From Saccharopolyspora gloriosae (GTDB taxonomy: Bacteria; Actinomycetota; Actinomycetes; Mycobacteriales; Pseudonocardiaceae): a DNA stretch of 64,000 nt. Numbering within the stretch: position 1 is the stretch's first letter; every line of letters starts with the position of its first letter. Both the position numbers and the translations under genes were made by a program. Shown here in pieces: positions 44,387-52,452 of the stretch. The stretch is taken from NCBI RefSeq assembly GCF_022828475.1, contig NZ_CP059557.1, positions 434,001 to 498,000 on the forward strand. The letters run 5' to 3'. The notes below the pieces were generated by a model. That model searched no databases and had not been told where the DNA came from. It saw only the letters and a list, made by a program, of their open reading frames with translations.

Positions 44387-45478
44387 GTGCAGATGCAGCA
44401 CCACTTCACCGTTCCGGTACCGGTCGACGTGGCGTGGCCGGCGATCATCGACCCCGAGCGGGTCGCCCCGTGCATGCCCGGAGCCACTCTCAGCAGCGCC
44501 GAGGGCAACGACTTCGCCGGCTCGGTGAAGGTGAAGCTGGGGCCGATCTCCTTGCTGTACAAGGGGACCGGATCCTTCAAGGAGGTCGACGAGGCGTCGC
44601 GCCGGGTCGTCATCGACGCCAGCGGCAAGGACTCCCGAGGCAACGGGACCGCGGCGGCGACCGTCACCGTGACGCTCACCGCCGACGGGGAGAGCACCTC
44701 GGCGCAGGTCGACACGGATCTGAAGGTGACGGGGAAACCGGCGCAGCTCGGGCGCGGCCTGATGTCCGAGGTGGGCGGCAAGATCTTGAACCAGTTCGCG
44801 GGCAACCTGGCCCGGAGCCTGACCGGGGACGACACCGGCGAGGCGGCCGCTTCCGCCGGTGCGAAACCCGGCACGACGGAAGACACCGGCAAGGCAGGCG
44901 GAACGCCCCGGCCGGGCGCGAAGTCGGGTGAGACTTCGAAGTCCGGTGAAGCGGCGAAGTCGGGTGAGGCCTCGAAGTCCGGTGAAGCGGCGAAGTCGGG
45001 TGAGGCCTCGAAGTCCGGTGAAGCGGCGAAGTCCGGTGAGGCCTCGAAGTCCGGTGGGGCCTCGAAATCCGGTGGGGCCGCCAAGTCCAGTGGAGCGGCG
45101 AAGTCCGGTGAGTCGAAGGACTCCGACGCCGCGAAATCCACCGCCGGGCACTCGACGAACGGTGAGCACCCGTCGTCGGCGGAGGCGGCCGCGAAGGACG
45201 CGCGGGTCGGCCGCACCCCCGCATGGCGAGTCACCTCTCCCGCATCGGAGCGGACCGGATCCGCGGATGCGGTGGCCTCCTCCACGACGGCCGCCCAGCG
45301 TCCCGCGGGCCGCGCCGACGCCGTGGTCACGGGGAGCCCGGTGCCGAACAACGAGGCCATCGACCTGCTGGGCGCCGCCGGCACCCCGGTGCTCAAGCGG
45401 GCGGCGCCGATCGTCGCGACCGTGCTGGTCGCGGGGCTGCTGCTGCGCTGGCTCCGCCGTCGTCGTCACCGCGGCTGA
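44387..45478 (+). CDS. coxG: CoxG-like SRPBCC protein with repeat linker and C-terminal membrane anchor
   Basis: A 363-residue protein. Residues 1-150 are a CoxG/SRPBCC domain (MQHHFTVPVPVDVAWPAI, SVKVKLGPISLLYKGTG, and LMSEVGGKILNQFAGNLA). Then comes a low-complexity linker (about 182-250) made of KSGEA units, encoded by near-exact 18- and 36-base DNA repeats at 44932-45119, a polar stretch, and one membrane helix (about 340-357) with an arginine-rich end (RWLRRRRHRG). In CO dehydrogenase systems CoxG has been reported to recruit the enzyme to the membrane and pass electrons to menaquinone. The layout here suits that. GTG 44387 follows AGGAGG (44372-44377). Confidence 0.85.
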   Translation: MQMQHHFTVPVPVDVAWPAIIDPERVAPCMPGATLSSAEGNDFAGSVKVKLGPISLLYKGTGSFKEVDEASRRVVIDASGKDSRGNGTAAATVTVTLTADGESTSAQVDTDLKVTGKPAQLGRGLMSEVGGKILNQFAGNLARSLTGDDTGEAAASAGAKPGTTEDTGKAGGTPRPGAKSGETSKSGEAAKSGEASKSGEAAKSGEASKSGEAAKSGEASKSGGASKSGGAAKSSGAAKSGESKDSDAAKSTAGHSTNGEHPSSAEAAAKDARVGRTPAWRVTSPASERTGSADAVASSTTAAQRPAGRADAVVTGSPVPNNEAIDLLGAAGTPVLKRAAPIVATVLVAGLLLRWLRRRRHRG

Positions 45479-45541
45479 CCGGAAGCGCCCGCCCCCACCG
45501 GGACTCGCGATCCCATGCCATGTCCCCTTGAACCGGTCCCA

Positions 45542-45630
45542 CCCGGTCAAATGGGCCGTTCACCCGGTGCGGCTCGTGCGGTGAACGGTCCATTCGCCCA
45601 GTGCTACTGGGCAAAGGAGGCATTCACCCG
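45542..45630. repeat. Compound hairpin repeat R5 after coxG
   Basis: AATGGGCCGTTCACC (45550-45564) pairs with GGTGAACGGTCCATT (45580-45594) with one G-T pair, and GCCCAGT-GCT-ACTGGGC forms a second perfect hairpin (45596-45612). Then follows AAAGGAGGCATTCACC, as in R6. It sits between convergent coxG and the GNAT gene. Confidence 0.7.
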
Positions 45631-45683
45631 ACCTGCCTGGGGCCGGGAGATCGGAAGTGTCGCTGTGGGATCCGGGGTGCGGG

Positions 45684-46361
45684 TCACTTGCGGGGTTCGC
45701 GAGTGCCTGCGCTGACGACTCCGGCGCGGTGGGTCCAGCCCAGCGCCGTGTAGAGGTGGCGGCCCTGCTTGCTGGCGGTGAGCAGGCCTGTTTCGGCTCC
45801 GAGACCGGTCGCCGCGCGGACCAGCGAGCTCATCACCGCGCCGCCCAGGCCACGCCTCCGGTGCGTGCGATAGGTGGCGATGTTGTGCGCCACGGCCACC
45901 CCGTCGTGCACCACCATGATCCCGTGAGCGGCGGGCCTGCCGTGCTCGTCGGCGATCCGGATGTCGAGGATCGGCCCGTCCCGGTCCAGCGACACCGAGT
46001 ACGGGTCGACGACCGGTAGATCGGGGTGATCGCGCAGGTCGATCGTCATGAAGTGCTCCTGCTCGGCGGCGAGGCGGAGTCCTTCCTCGCCGAGCACCGC
46101 CGTGACCTCCCGCGGCGCGGTCGTCGGCACGGTCAACCAGTCCGGGTGCGGCGAACCGGCGACCTGCGCGGCGAGTGCGCGCAGCGCCGCGGGATCTCCG
46201 TCGGCGTCGAGCACGATGCTCTCCAAGTGGCGGCCGGGTTTGCCGGACAGCACATGCAACGCCCCGTCCGCCTCGTCCGCCGGAGCCAGCCCGCACGCCA
46301 CGCCCCAGCCGTGCTGCCAGCAGCGGACCAGGTCGGTGAGGGGATGCGCGGGAGCGGTCAT
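45684..46361 (-). CDS. GNAT-family N-acetyltransferase
   Basis: A 225-residue acetyltransferase. The N-terminal half is poorly conserved; the C-terminal half has the GNAT acetyl-CoA site in RTHRRRGLGGAVMSSLVRAA (the R-R-x-G-x-G/A signature, about residues 165-184) followed by TASKQGRHLYTALGWTHR. The substrate is unknown. The ATG at 46361 has only a weak SD (GGGTGGGGG); the frame upstream runs through repeat R3, which cannot be coding. It lies downstream of menC on the same strand, with two perfect hairpins in between. Confidence 0.85.
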   Translation of the reverse strand: MTAPAHPLTDLVRCWQHGWGVACGLAPADEADGALHVLSGKPGRHLESIVLDADGDPAALRALAAQVAGSPHPDWLTVPTTAPREVTAVLGEEGLRLAAEQEHFMTIDLRDHPDLPVVDPYSVSLDRDGPILDIRIADEHGRPAAHGIMVVHDGVAVAHNIATYRTHRRRGLGGAVMSSLVRAATGLGAETGLLTASKQGRHLYTALGWTHRAGVVSAGTREPRK

Positions 46362-46431
46362 GCCCCCACCCAACCACCTCGCCCCGCCCCGACGAGCCGC
46401 CGCACCTGACCGGAGGAAGTGAACGGAGGAA

Positions 46432-46478
46432 GTGAACGGACCGTTCGTCCAACGGGATGGGACGAACGGTCCGTTCAC
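46432..46478. repeat. Dispersed palindromic repeat R3
   Basis: GTGAACGGACCGTTCGTCC (46432-46450) and its exact complement (46460-46478) make a perfect 19-bp stem with the nine-base loop AACGGGATG. Confidence 0.88.
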
Positions 46479-46567
46479 CCTTGGTGAGATCTCGCTGCGC
46501 TTATCGCGCGTGGGTGTGTCGGCGAGGTGCGGCGGGCGGCGGGCAGCGCGATGCGACGGTTCGAAGG

Positions 46568-46620
46568 GGAGTGAACGGACCGTTCGTCCAGCGGGATGGG
46601 ACGAACGGTCCGTTCACTCC
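46568..46620. repeat. Dispersed palindromic repeat R4, after menC
   Basis: A perfect 22-bp stem: 46568-46589 and 46599-46620, with loop AGCGGGATG, almost the same loop as in R3. It ends 25 bases before the menC stop (46646, minus strand) and probably terminates menC. Confidence 0.88.
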
Positions 46621-46645
46621 ATTCCGGTGCGGGTGTGGGCCGGGA

Positions 46646-47641
46646 TCAGCCGTCGGTGAGCAGGGCGTGCACGCGGACCAGGCGGTCGAGCCAACGGCGT
46701 TGATCTTCGGCGCCGGGGGTGGCGGCGGCGACCCGCGCCGGGTCCGGCAGCGGAGCACGCCGCGGCACCGGCAGCAGGCCCTCCCGAGGCACCAGCGACT
46801 CGCTCACCACGTCCCCGTCCAGCAGCGACATGGTGCCCAGGCCGCAGGCGAACGGCAGCTCCGGCAGCGCGCCGGCCAGTGCGAGCTGCGCGGACAGCCC
46901 CACGCTCGTCTCCACGGCCGAGGACACCACGCACGGCAGCCCGCACGCCTCCGCGACGCGCAACGCTCGCCGCACCCCGCCGAGCGGGGTCGCTTTGAGC
47001 ACCGCGACGTCGGCGGCCTCGGCGACCGCCACCTTCATCGGGTCCTCGGCGCGGCGGATGGATTCGTCGGCGGCGATGCGCACGGTCACCTTGCGGCGCA
47101 CCGCGGCGAGGTCCTCGATCGTCGGGCTCGGCTGTTCCACGTACTCCAGGCCGCCCGCCGCCCGGTCCAGTTCGGCGATGCGGGCGACGGCGGTGTCCAC
47201 GTCCCACGCTGCGTTCGCGTCCACCCGGATCGCCCCGGACGGCCCCAGCGCGTCCCGGACGGCCGCGACCCGCTCGATGTCGTCGGCGGGAGTCTGGGAG
47301 CGTTCGGCGACCTTGACCTTCGCCGTCGTGCAGCCCGAGGCCGTGACGATCGCGTGCGCCTTGGCCGCGTCCACGGCGGGCACCGTGCAGTTCACCGGCA
47401 CCTGGTCGCGCACCGGTTCCGGCCAGTCGCCGGCGCAGGCCTCGAGTGCCGCTGCCAGCCAGGGCACCGACTCGGCGTCGTCGTAGTCCTCGAACGGGCA
47501 GAACTCGCCCCACCCGGCAGGGCCGCCGAGCAGCACGCCTTGTCTGCGGGTGATGCCGCGGAACCGGGTGCGCATCGGCAGGCCGTACACGCGGACCGCG
47601 TCGAGCTCGGCCAGGCTGATCGTCGCCCCGTTCGCGGTCAT
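46646..47641 (-). CDS. menC: o-Succinylbenzoate synthase
   Basis: MenC dehydrates SHCHC to o-succinylbenzoate in menaquinone synthesis. The 331-residue enolase-superfamily protein has the catalytic lysine pair region TAKVKV (about residues 107-112), the metal ligands in RVDANAAWD (about 140-148), EQP (about 168-170) and AADES (about 192-196), and the second base lysine in VAVLKATPLGG (about 212-222). It matches the actinobacterial MenC form. The ATG at 47641 follows GGAAGGA seven bases away. No other men gene is in the window. Menaquinone is the likely electron acceptor of the nearby cox-type enzyme. Confidence 0.9.
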   Translation of the reverse strand: MTANGATISLAELDAVRVYGLPMRTRFRGITRRQGVLLGGPAGWGEFCPFEDYDDAESVPWLAAALEACAGDWPEPVRDQVPVNCTVPAVDAAKAHAIVTASGCTTAKVKVAERSQTPADDIERVAAVRDALGPSGAIRVDANAAWDVDTAVARIAELDRAAGGLEYVEQPSPTIEDLAAVRRKVTVRIAADESIRRAEDPMKVAVAEAADVAVLKATPLGGVRRALRVAEACGLPCVVSSAVETSVGLSAQLALAGALPELPFACGLGTMSLLDGDVVSESLVPREGLLPVPRRAPLPDPARVAAATPGAEDQRRWLDRLVRVHALLTDG

Positions 47642-47839
47642 GTCTGATCCTTCCGGCTCGGCCGTCACCACGGCGTTCCTCCCGCACCTCGGCGTCATCG
47701 TCGCGCCCGTGCGGCCTTTCCGCGGACCCGGGCGGGACGCGTGCAATGACGCCGTGGGCCATGCAGGTGTTCCCGCATCACGCCCGACGCGAAGCACCGA
47801 CCTCCGCTCAGGAGGCCGGTGCGATCGGATCCGCGCGCG

Positions 47840-48433
47840 TCAGGCGACGCTGGGACGGCCCAGGTCGAACACGTCGACCTCGAACCTGGCCCACTGCTGG
47901 CGCAGCGTGGTCACCCCGTGGTCGAGGATGTAGTTCAACTCGCCCAGGGTCACGGGCAGCAGCGTGTACACCTGCAGCTGCTCGTTGCCGTCCGGATCGG
48001 TGAACCGGGTGAACTCCGGCGGGAACAGCGGATGGCCGCTGGCCAGGACGCCGTAGAACTCGGTACCGGGCAGCAGCGGGCTCTCGTTCGGCACGATCTG
48101 GTCCGGTACGAGGTGCGTTCCGCTCTGCACCAGCAGTTCGGACGTCACGTCCACCAGGTGCCTGGCCGCTTCGGCCTGCTCCTTGTAAACGGTGCAGGCC
48201 AGTTCCTGCGCGGGCTCGGCACCCAGCGGCTGGAACCGCAGACCGGAGCTGATCACGGTGCTCAGGTGATACTGCTCCAGGTGGAAGAACACCAGCCCGT
48301 AGCCGCGGTTCTCGCCGCGCACGTTGGGCGGCTCCGCGGCCGTGGGGGTGCCCGCGTGACGTTCGAGGTTCTCCGCCAGCCCGATGAACCGGTGTGCACC
48401 ACCCATCGCGGTGTTGTGCTTCTCGGTGGTCAT
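47840..48433 (-). CDS. SUFU-like domain protein 2
   Basis: A 197-residue paralogue of the protein at 35714: YGLVFFHLEQYHLSTVISSGL, a central ACTVYKEQAEAARHLVDVTSELL, PNESPLLPGTEFYGVLASGHPLF, and EQLQVYTLLPVTLGELNYIL occur in the same order and spacing, and it ends DLGRPSVA. The two are clearly diverged but share one fold, which I assign to bacterial SUFU. No toxin-like or effector gene is adjacent. The ATG at 48433 follows GGAGA. Function unknown. Confidence 0.7.
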   Translation of the reverse strand: MTTEKHNTAMGGAHRFIGLAENLERHAGTPTAAEPPNVRGENRGYGLVFFHLEQYHLSTVISSGLRFQPLGAEPAQELACTVYKEQAEAARHLVDVTSELLVQSGTHLVPDQIVPNESPLLPGTEFYGVLASGHPLFPPEFTRFTDPDGNEQLQVYTLLPVTLGELNYILDHGVTTLRQQWARFEVDVFDLGRPSVA

Positions 48434-48594
48434 CCGATCTCCAGTGCTGCGTGTGCTGTCGCAACGGTAACCGGTGCCTGCTGCGGCACGGGCGGTTTCA
48501 CCGACGACCACGAAAATACGACCTCGCTCCTGCGTCGTGGCGGCGGGTGCCGCAACCGATCACGTGTCCCGCGCTACACGGGCGCCGGCGCGGC

Positions 48595-50256
48595 TCAGCC
48601 GACATCGGGAAGGGCCGGTCCGAGCAGGTCGTCGGCGTCCACGATGCGGTAGGCGTAGCCCTGCTCGGCGAGGAACCGTTGCCGGTGCGCCGCGTAGTCG
48701 GTGTCCAGTGTGTCGCGGGAGACGACGGAGTAGAAGTGCGCCTGCTTGCGTTCGGATTTCGGCCGCAGCAACCGGCCCAGTCGCTGAGCCTCCTCCTGAC
48801 GGGATCCGAACGTGCCGGAGACCTGCACGGCCACCGACGCCTCCGGCAGGTCGATGGAGAAGTTCGCCACCTTGGACACGACGAGCCTGTTGATCTCGCC
48901 GTTGCGGAAGGCGTCGAACAGCTTCTCCCGCTCCTTGTTCTTCGTGGAGCCCTCGATGATCGGGGCGTCCAGCGCCTCGCCGAGTTCGTGCAGCTGCTCC
49001 AGGTAGGCGCCGATGACCAGCGCGGGCTCACCCGGGTGCTGGTCGAGGATGGCGCGCACGACGGGGGCCTTGGTGCGCGCGGTGGAGCACACCTTGTAGC
49101 GCTCCTCGGCCTCGGAGGTCGCGTACTGGAGGCGTTCGTTCTCGGTGAGCGTGACCCTGACCTCGACGCAGTCGGCGGGCGCGATCCAGCCTTGGGACTC
49201 GATGTCCTTCCACGGAGCGTCGAAGCGCTTCGGGCCGATCAGCGAGAACACGTCGCCTTCGCGGCCGTCCTCGCGCACCAGGGTGGCGGTGAGGCCGAGG
49301 CGGCGGCGGGACTGCAGGTCCGCGGTCATCCGGAACACCGGGGCGGGCAGCAGGTGCACTTCGTCGTAGACGACGAGGCCCCAGTCGCGGGAGTCGAACA
49401 GCTCCAGGTGCTTGTACTCGCCCTTCGACTTGCGGGTGATCACCTGGTAGGTGGCGATGGTGACCGGGCGGATCTCCTTCTTCTCCCCGGAGTATTCGCC
49501 GATCTCCTCTTCGGTGAGCGAGGTGCGTTCGATCAGCTCCCGCTTCCACTGCCTGCCCGCGACGGTGTTGGTGACCAGGATCAACGTGGTCGCGCCCGCT
49601 TCGGCCATGGCGGCGGCGCCGACGAGGGTCTTGCCCGCGCCGCAGGGCAGCACGACCACGCCGGAGCCACCGGCCCAGAACGACTGCACCGCTTGGCGCT
49701 GGTAGTCGCGCAGGCTCCAGCCGTCCTCGGCGAGTTCGATGGGGTGCGCCTCGCCGTCGACGTAGCCCGCGAGGTCCTCGGCGGGCCAGCCGATCTTGAG
49801 CAGCAGCTGCTTGAGCCTGCCGCGTTCGCTGGGGTGCACCGCGACGGTGTCGTCGTCGATGCGGTCGCCGAGCATCGGGATGATCTTCTTGTTCCGCAGG
49901 ATCTCTTCGAGCACCGCCCGGTCCAGCGAGATCAGCACCAGGCCGTGCGCCGGGTCCTGGGCGAGCTGCAGCCGACCGAACCGGCCCATCGTCTCGACGA
50001 TGTCCACCAGCAGCGGCTGCGGCACGGGGTAGCGGGAGTGCCGGACGAGGCCGTCCACCACCTGCTCCGCGTCGTGTCCCGCCGCGCGCGCGTTCCACAG
50101 CGCCAGCGGCGTGATCCGGTAGGTGTGCACGTGTTCGGGGGCGCGTTCCAGCTCGGCGAACGGTGCGATGGAGCCGCGGGCCTCGTCGGCTTGGGCGTGG
50201 TCGACTTCGAGCAGCAGGGTCTTGTCGGACTGGACGATGAGCGGTCCGTCGGTCAC
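48595..50256 (-). CDS. XPB/Ssl2-like DNA repair helicase
   Basis: A 553-residue superfamily 2 helicase like Rv0861c. The N-terminal 180 residues are the XPB damage-recognition-like domain. Helicase motifs: Walker A PCGAGKTL (about residues 202-209), DEVH box VYDEVHLLPAPV (about 296-307), motif III GLTATLVREDGREGD, which includes the RED motif known from XPB, and motif VI EAQRLGRLLRPKSER near the end. It unwinds DNA with 3'-5' polarity in characterised homologues. The GTG at 50256 follows GAGGAG eight bases upstream. Bacterial XPB partners with the nuclease Bax1 in some species; none is present here. Confidence 0.92.
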   Translation of the reverse strand: MTDGPLIVQSDKTLLLEVDHAQADEARGSIAPFAELERAPEHVHTYRITPLALWNARAAGHDAEQVVDGLVRHSRYPVPQPLLVDIVETMGRFGRLQLAQDPAHGLVLISLDRAVLEEILRNKKIIPMLGDRIDDDTVAVHPSERGRLKQLLLKIGWPAEDLAGYVDGEAHPIELAEDGWSLRDYQRQAVQSFWAGGSGVVVLPCGAGKTLVGAAAMAEAGATTLILVTNTVAGRQWKRELIERTSLTEEEIGEYSGEKKEIRPVTIATYQVITRKSKGEYKHLELFDSRDWGLVVYDEVHLLPAPVFRMTADLQSRRRLGLTATLVREDGREGDVFSLIGPKRFDAPWKDIESQGWIAPADCVEVRVTLTENERLQYATSEAEERYKVCSTARTKAPVVRAILDQHPGEPALVIGAYLEQLHELGEALDAPIIEGSTKNKEREKLFDAFRNGEINRLVVSKVANFSIDLPEASVAVQVSGTFGSRQEEAQRLGRLLRPKSERKQAHFYSVVSRDTLDTDYAAHRQRFLAEQGYAYRIVDADDLLGPALPDVG

Positions 50257-50597
50257 GGGTGCGACTCCTCGGGCTGGACGACTCTTTGCGCAGGTGATCG
50301 GGCGTGCGGAACAACGGCCGGACCGCCCTCCAGTATTCCACTGGTGCCGCGGGCGCCTGCCGCGCTACTGCTGAAGCGACTTCCGCGCCCAGAACGGGCA
50401 GGCGGCGAAGCCCAGCAACGGCGACCATCCGCTCAGCGGAATCCCGGACGGCGATCGGCCGGATGCGTCGCGTGCTGGCGAGGGGAATCTCTACGAGGTC
50501 GCGGGTTCGGGGTCCTCGACGGTGTTCTGGGGGATGATCTAGGAGTAGGCACTGGGTGATCCGCGGTTAGGGCCGCGCGCTGGGAAGGCACTTGAAC
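50257..50597. other. 340-base divergent intergenic region
   Basis: It separates the divergent XPB-like and SGNH genes and must contain both promoters. No clear -35/-10 pair, operator palindrome or small gene stands out. Open frames here are short and of chance composition. Confidence 0.4.
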
Positions 50598-51476
50598 ATG
50601 AAGCTGAAGTACAGGTTGATCGCCGCGGTCGCGGCGCCGCTCGTCATCGGCGCGGGGACCACCGCGTGCTCCGGTGCGCCCGCGCCGGAACGCGCCGCTA
50701 CGTTCGCGGCGGCCGACGCCGACGCCGGTGTTCGGGCCGGCGCCGAGTACGTGGCTCTGGGCAGTTCGTTCGCGGCCGGCCCGGGCATCACGCCGACCAA
50801 GCCCGGCAGCCCGGCAGAGTGCAAGCGCTCGACGCAGAACTACGCCAGCCGAGTCGCGGACCGTTCCGGCCTGGACCTGACCGACGTCAGCTGCAGCGGC
50901 GCCACCACGGAGAACATCCTCACCAAGTCCCAGGCCGGTCAGGACCCGCAGGTCTCGGCGGTCACCGCCGATACCCGGCTGGTCACGGTGACCATCGGTG
51001 GCAACGACGTGAACTACTCGGGAAGCCTGAGCGTCTACTCGTGCCACGACTCCAAGGGCAAGAACTGCGGGTCGGTCGATGAGGATGCGATCAACAAGGA
51101 CCTCGGCACCGTGCGCGGCAAGATCGGCGATGTCGTTGATGCCTTGCACGATCGTGCGCCCGATGCCCGGATTCTTGTGGTCAACTACCTGACGGTCCTG
51201 CCGGGTGAGGGTGTGTGCGCCGGGGTGCCGCTCACCTCCGAGCATGCCGATTTCGAGCGCGACGTGGCGGCCCGGTTGAAGGACGCGACCAAGAAGGCGG
51301 CCGAGGAGAAGGGCGCGACCTTGATCGACGCGGCCGGGGCCTCCGCAAAGCACCACTCTTGCTCGGGCGACCCGTGGGTGGAGAAGTACGAGGTCTCCGA
51401 TGGGCGCGCGGCTTACCACCCGAAGCCCGCCGGGATGCAGGGTGTCGCCGATCTGATCACCAAGCAGCTCGGCTGA
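50598..51476 (+). CDS. Secreted SGNH/GDSL hydrolase, probable lipoprotein
   Basis: A 292-residue secreted esterase/lipase. A signal peptide (MKLKYRLIAAVAAPLVIGAG) ends at TTACSG, a likely lipobox with the modified cysteine near residue 24. The SGNH blocks are ALGSSFAAGPG (nucleophile serine, about residues 53-63), VTIGGNDVNY (oxyanion Gly and Asn, about 131-140) and the catalytic Asp-x-x-His region RAAYHPKPAGM (about 270-280). Six cysteines probably make three disulfides, as in Streptomyces SGNH lipases. The ATG at 50598 follows GGAAGG; a TTG two codons earlier is possible. The natural substrate is unknown. Confidence 0.9.
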   Translation: MKLKYRLIAAVAAPLVIGAGTTACSGAPAPERAATFAAADADAGVRAGAEYVALGSSFAAGPGITPTKPGSPAECKRSTQNYASRVADRSGLDLTDVSCSGATTENILTKSQAGQDPQVSAVTADTRLVTVTIGGNDVNYSGSLSVYSCHDSKGKNCGSVDEDAINKDLGTVRGKIGDVVDALHDRAPDARILVVNYLTVLPGEGVCAGVPLTSEHADFERDVAARLKDATKKAAEEKGATLIDAAGASAKHHSCSGDPWVEKYEVSDGRAAYHPKPAGMQGVADLITKQLG

Positions 51477-51609
51477 GGTCGCGATCGCCCTGGCCGGTGC
51501 CGTGGTCACGGACGGCGTGGGGCTGGACACGATCCGCCGGTCAGGTGCGTGGCCGTGGTGGCCGTCGGCTAGGTTCCGCTCGTCCGTAGATCATTTAGGA
51601 GATGTCTTC

Positions 51610-52374
51610 GTGAGCGTTCCGCCGCAGGGTCCGCATCCGACGGGGAGTCCGCTACCACCGGCGGGGCGGCCACCGCAGCCGGCCGGGTATCCACCGGAAG
51701 CTCTGCAGGAATACGTGTACGGAGCCGCCGGCCAGCCTCGGTCGGGAGACCAGTCCCCTGGTTATCCACAGGCAGGACGCGCACAGCAGGGTTATCCACA
51801 GGTTTATCCCCAGGTGATGTCGTTCAGTCCACAACAACCAGGTCAGCCGCCCAAGAGGAGGCGCGGCGTGCTGGCCGGTGTGCTCGGCGGTGCCGGAGTC
51901 GTCCTCGCAGGCCTGCTCGTCATCGTGGGCAGCTCCTTCGCGGGGGCGGATGACGGCACTCCGGAGGTGGGTGAGTGCGTGGCGATCACGGACGACTCCA
52001 AGGACGACCTCGAATACGAGACCACCGGCTGCGGGACCGCGGCTTCCGACCACAAGGTCGCCCAGGTGCGGCAGAACTACACGAGCTGCGGGAACGGCGA
52101 CTACTCCGAGATCACCCAGGGCAGCACCAGGCTGTGCCTGATCCCGGACGTCGCCGTCGGCGACTGCCAGCGGCTCCCCGGGGCGACCAGCGGCGGCGTC
52201 TCGGTCCCGACGGGCATCGACACCAAGGTGCCGTGCGGCTCCCCGGAGGCCGACGTCAAGATCGTCACCTCGGTGCGTTCCGGCATCGGCGAATCGGCCT
52301 GCCCGGAGGACACGGAGAACTACTCCGCCTTCAACGACCCGCCGAAGACCATCTGCCTCAAATGGTTGCATTGA
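51610..52374 (+). CDS. LppU/SCO3897-like membrane protein
   Basis: A 254-residue protein with a Pro/Gln/Tyr-rich cytoplasmic start (residues 1-78), one membrane helix (about 84-106) after a basic KRRR, and an extracellular domain of about 145 residues with six cysteines (GECVAI, TTGCG, TSCGN, RLCLI, GDCQRL, VPCGS and further ones), likely disulfide-bonded. This matches actinobacterial proteins annotated LppU/SCO3897; their role is not known. GTG 51610 follows TAGGAGA (51596-51602). It may be co-transcribed with the SGNH gene 133 bases before. Confidence 0.75.
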   Translation: MSVPPQGPHPTGSPLPPAGRPPQPAGYPPEALQEYVYGAAGQPRSGDQSPGYPQAGRAQQGYPQVYPQVMSFSPQQPGQPPKRRRGVLAGVLGGAGVVLAGLLVIVGSSFAGADDGTPEVGECVAITDDSKDDLEYETTGCGTAASDHKVAQVRQNYTSCGNGDYSEITQGSTRLCLIPDVAVGDCQRLPGATSGGVSVPTGIDTKVPCGSPEADVKIVTSVRSGIGESACPEDTENYSAFNDPPKTICLKWLH

Positions 52375-52452
52375 TCCACTGAGCGGACGTGCGGCGACCG
52401 CCCCGCGCATCGGGTGTGCTGGGGTGGCCGGAGCATCAAGGGAAAGGCCGTC

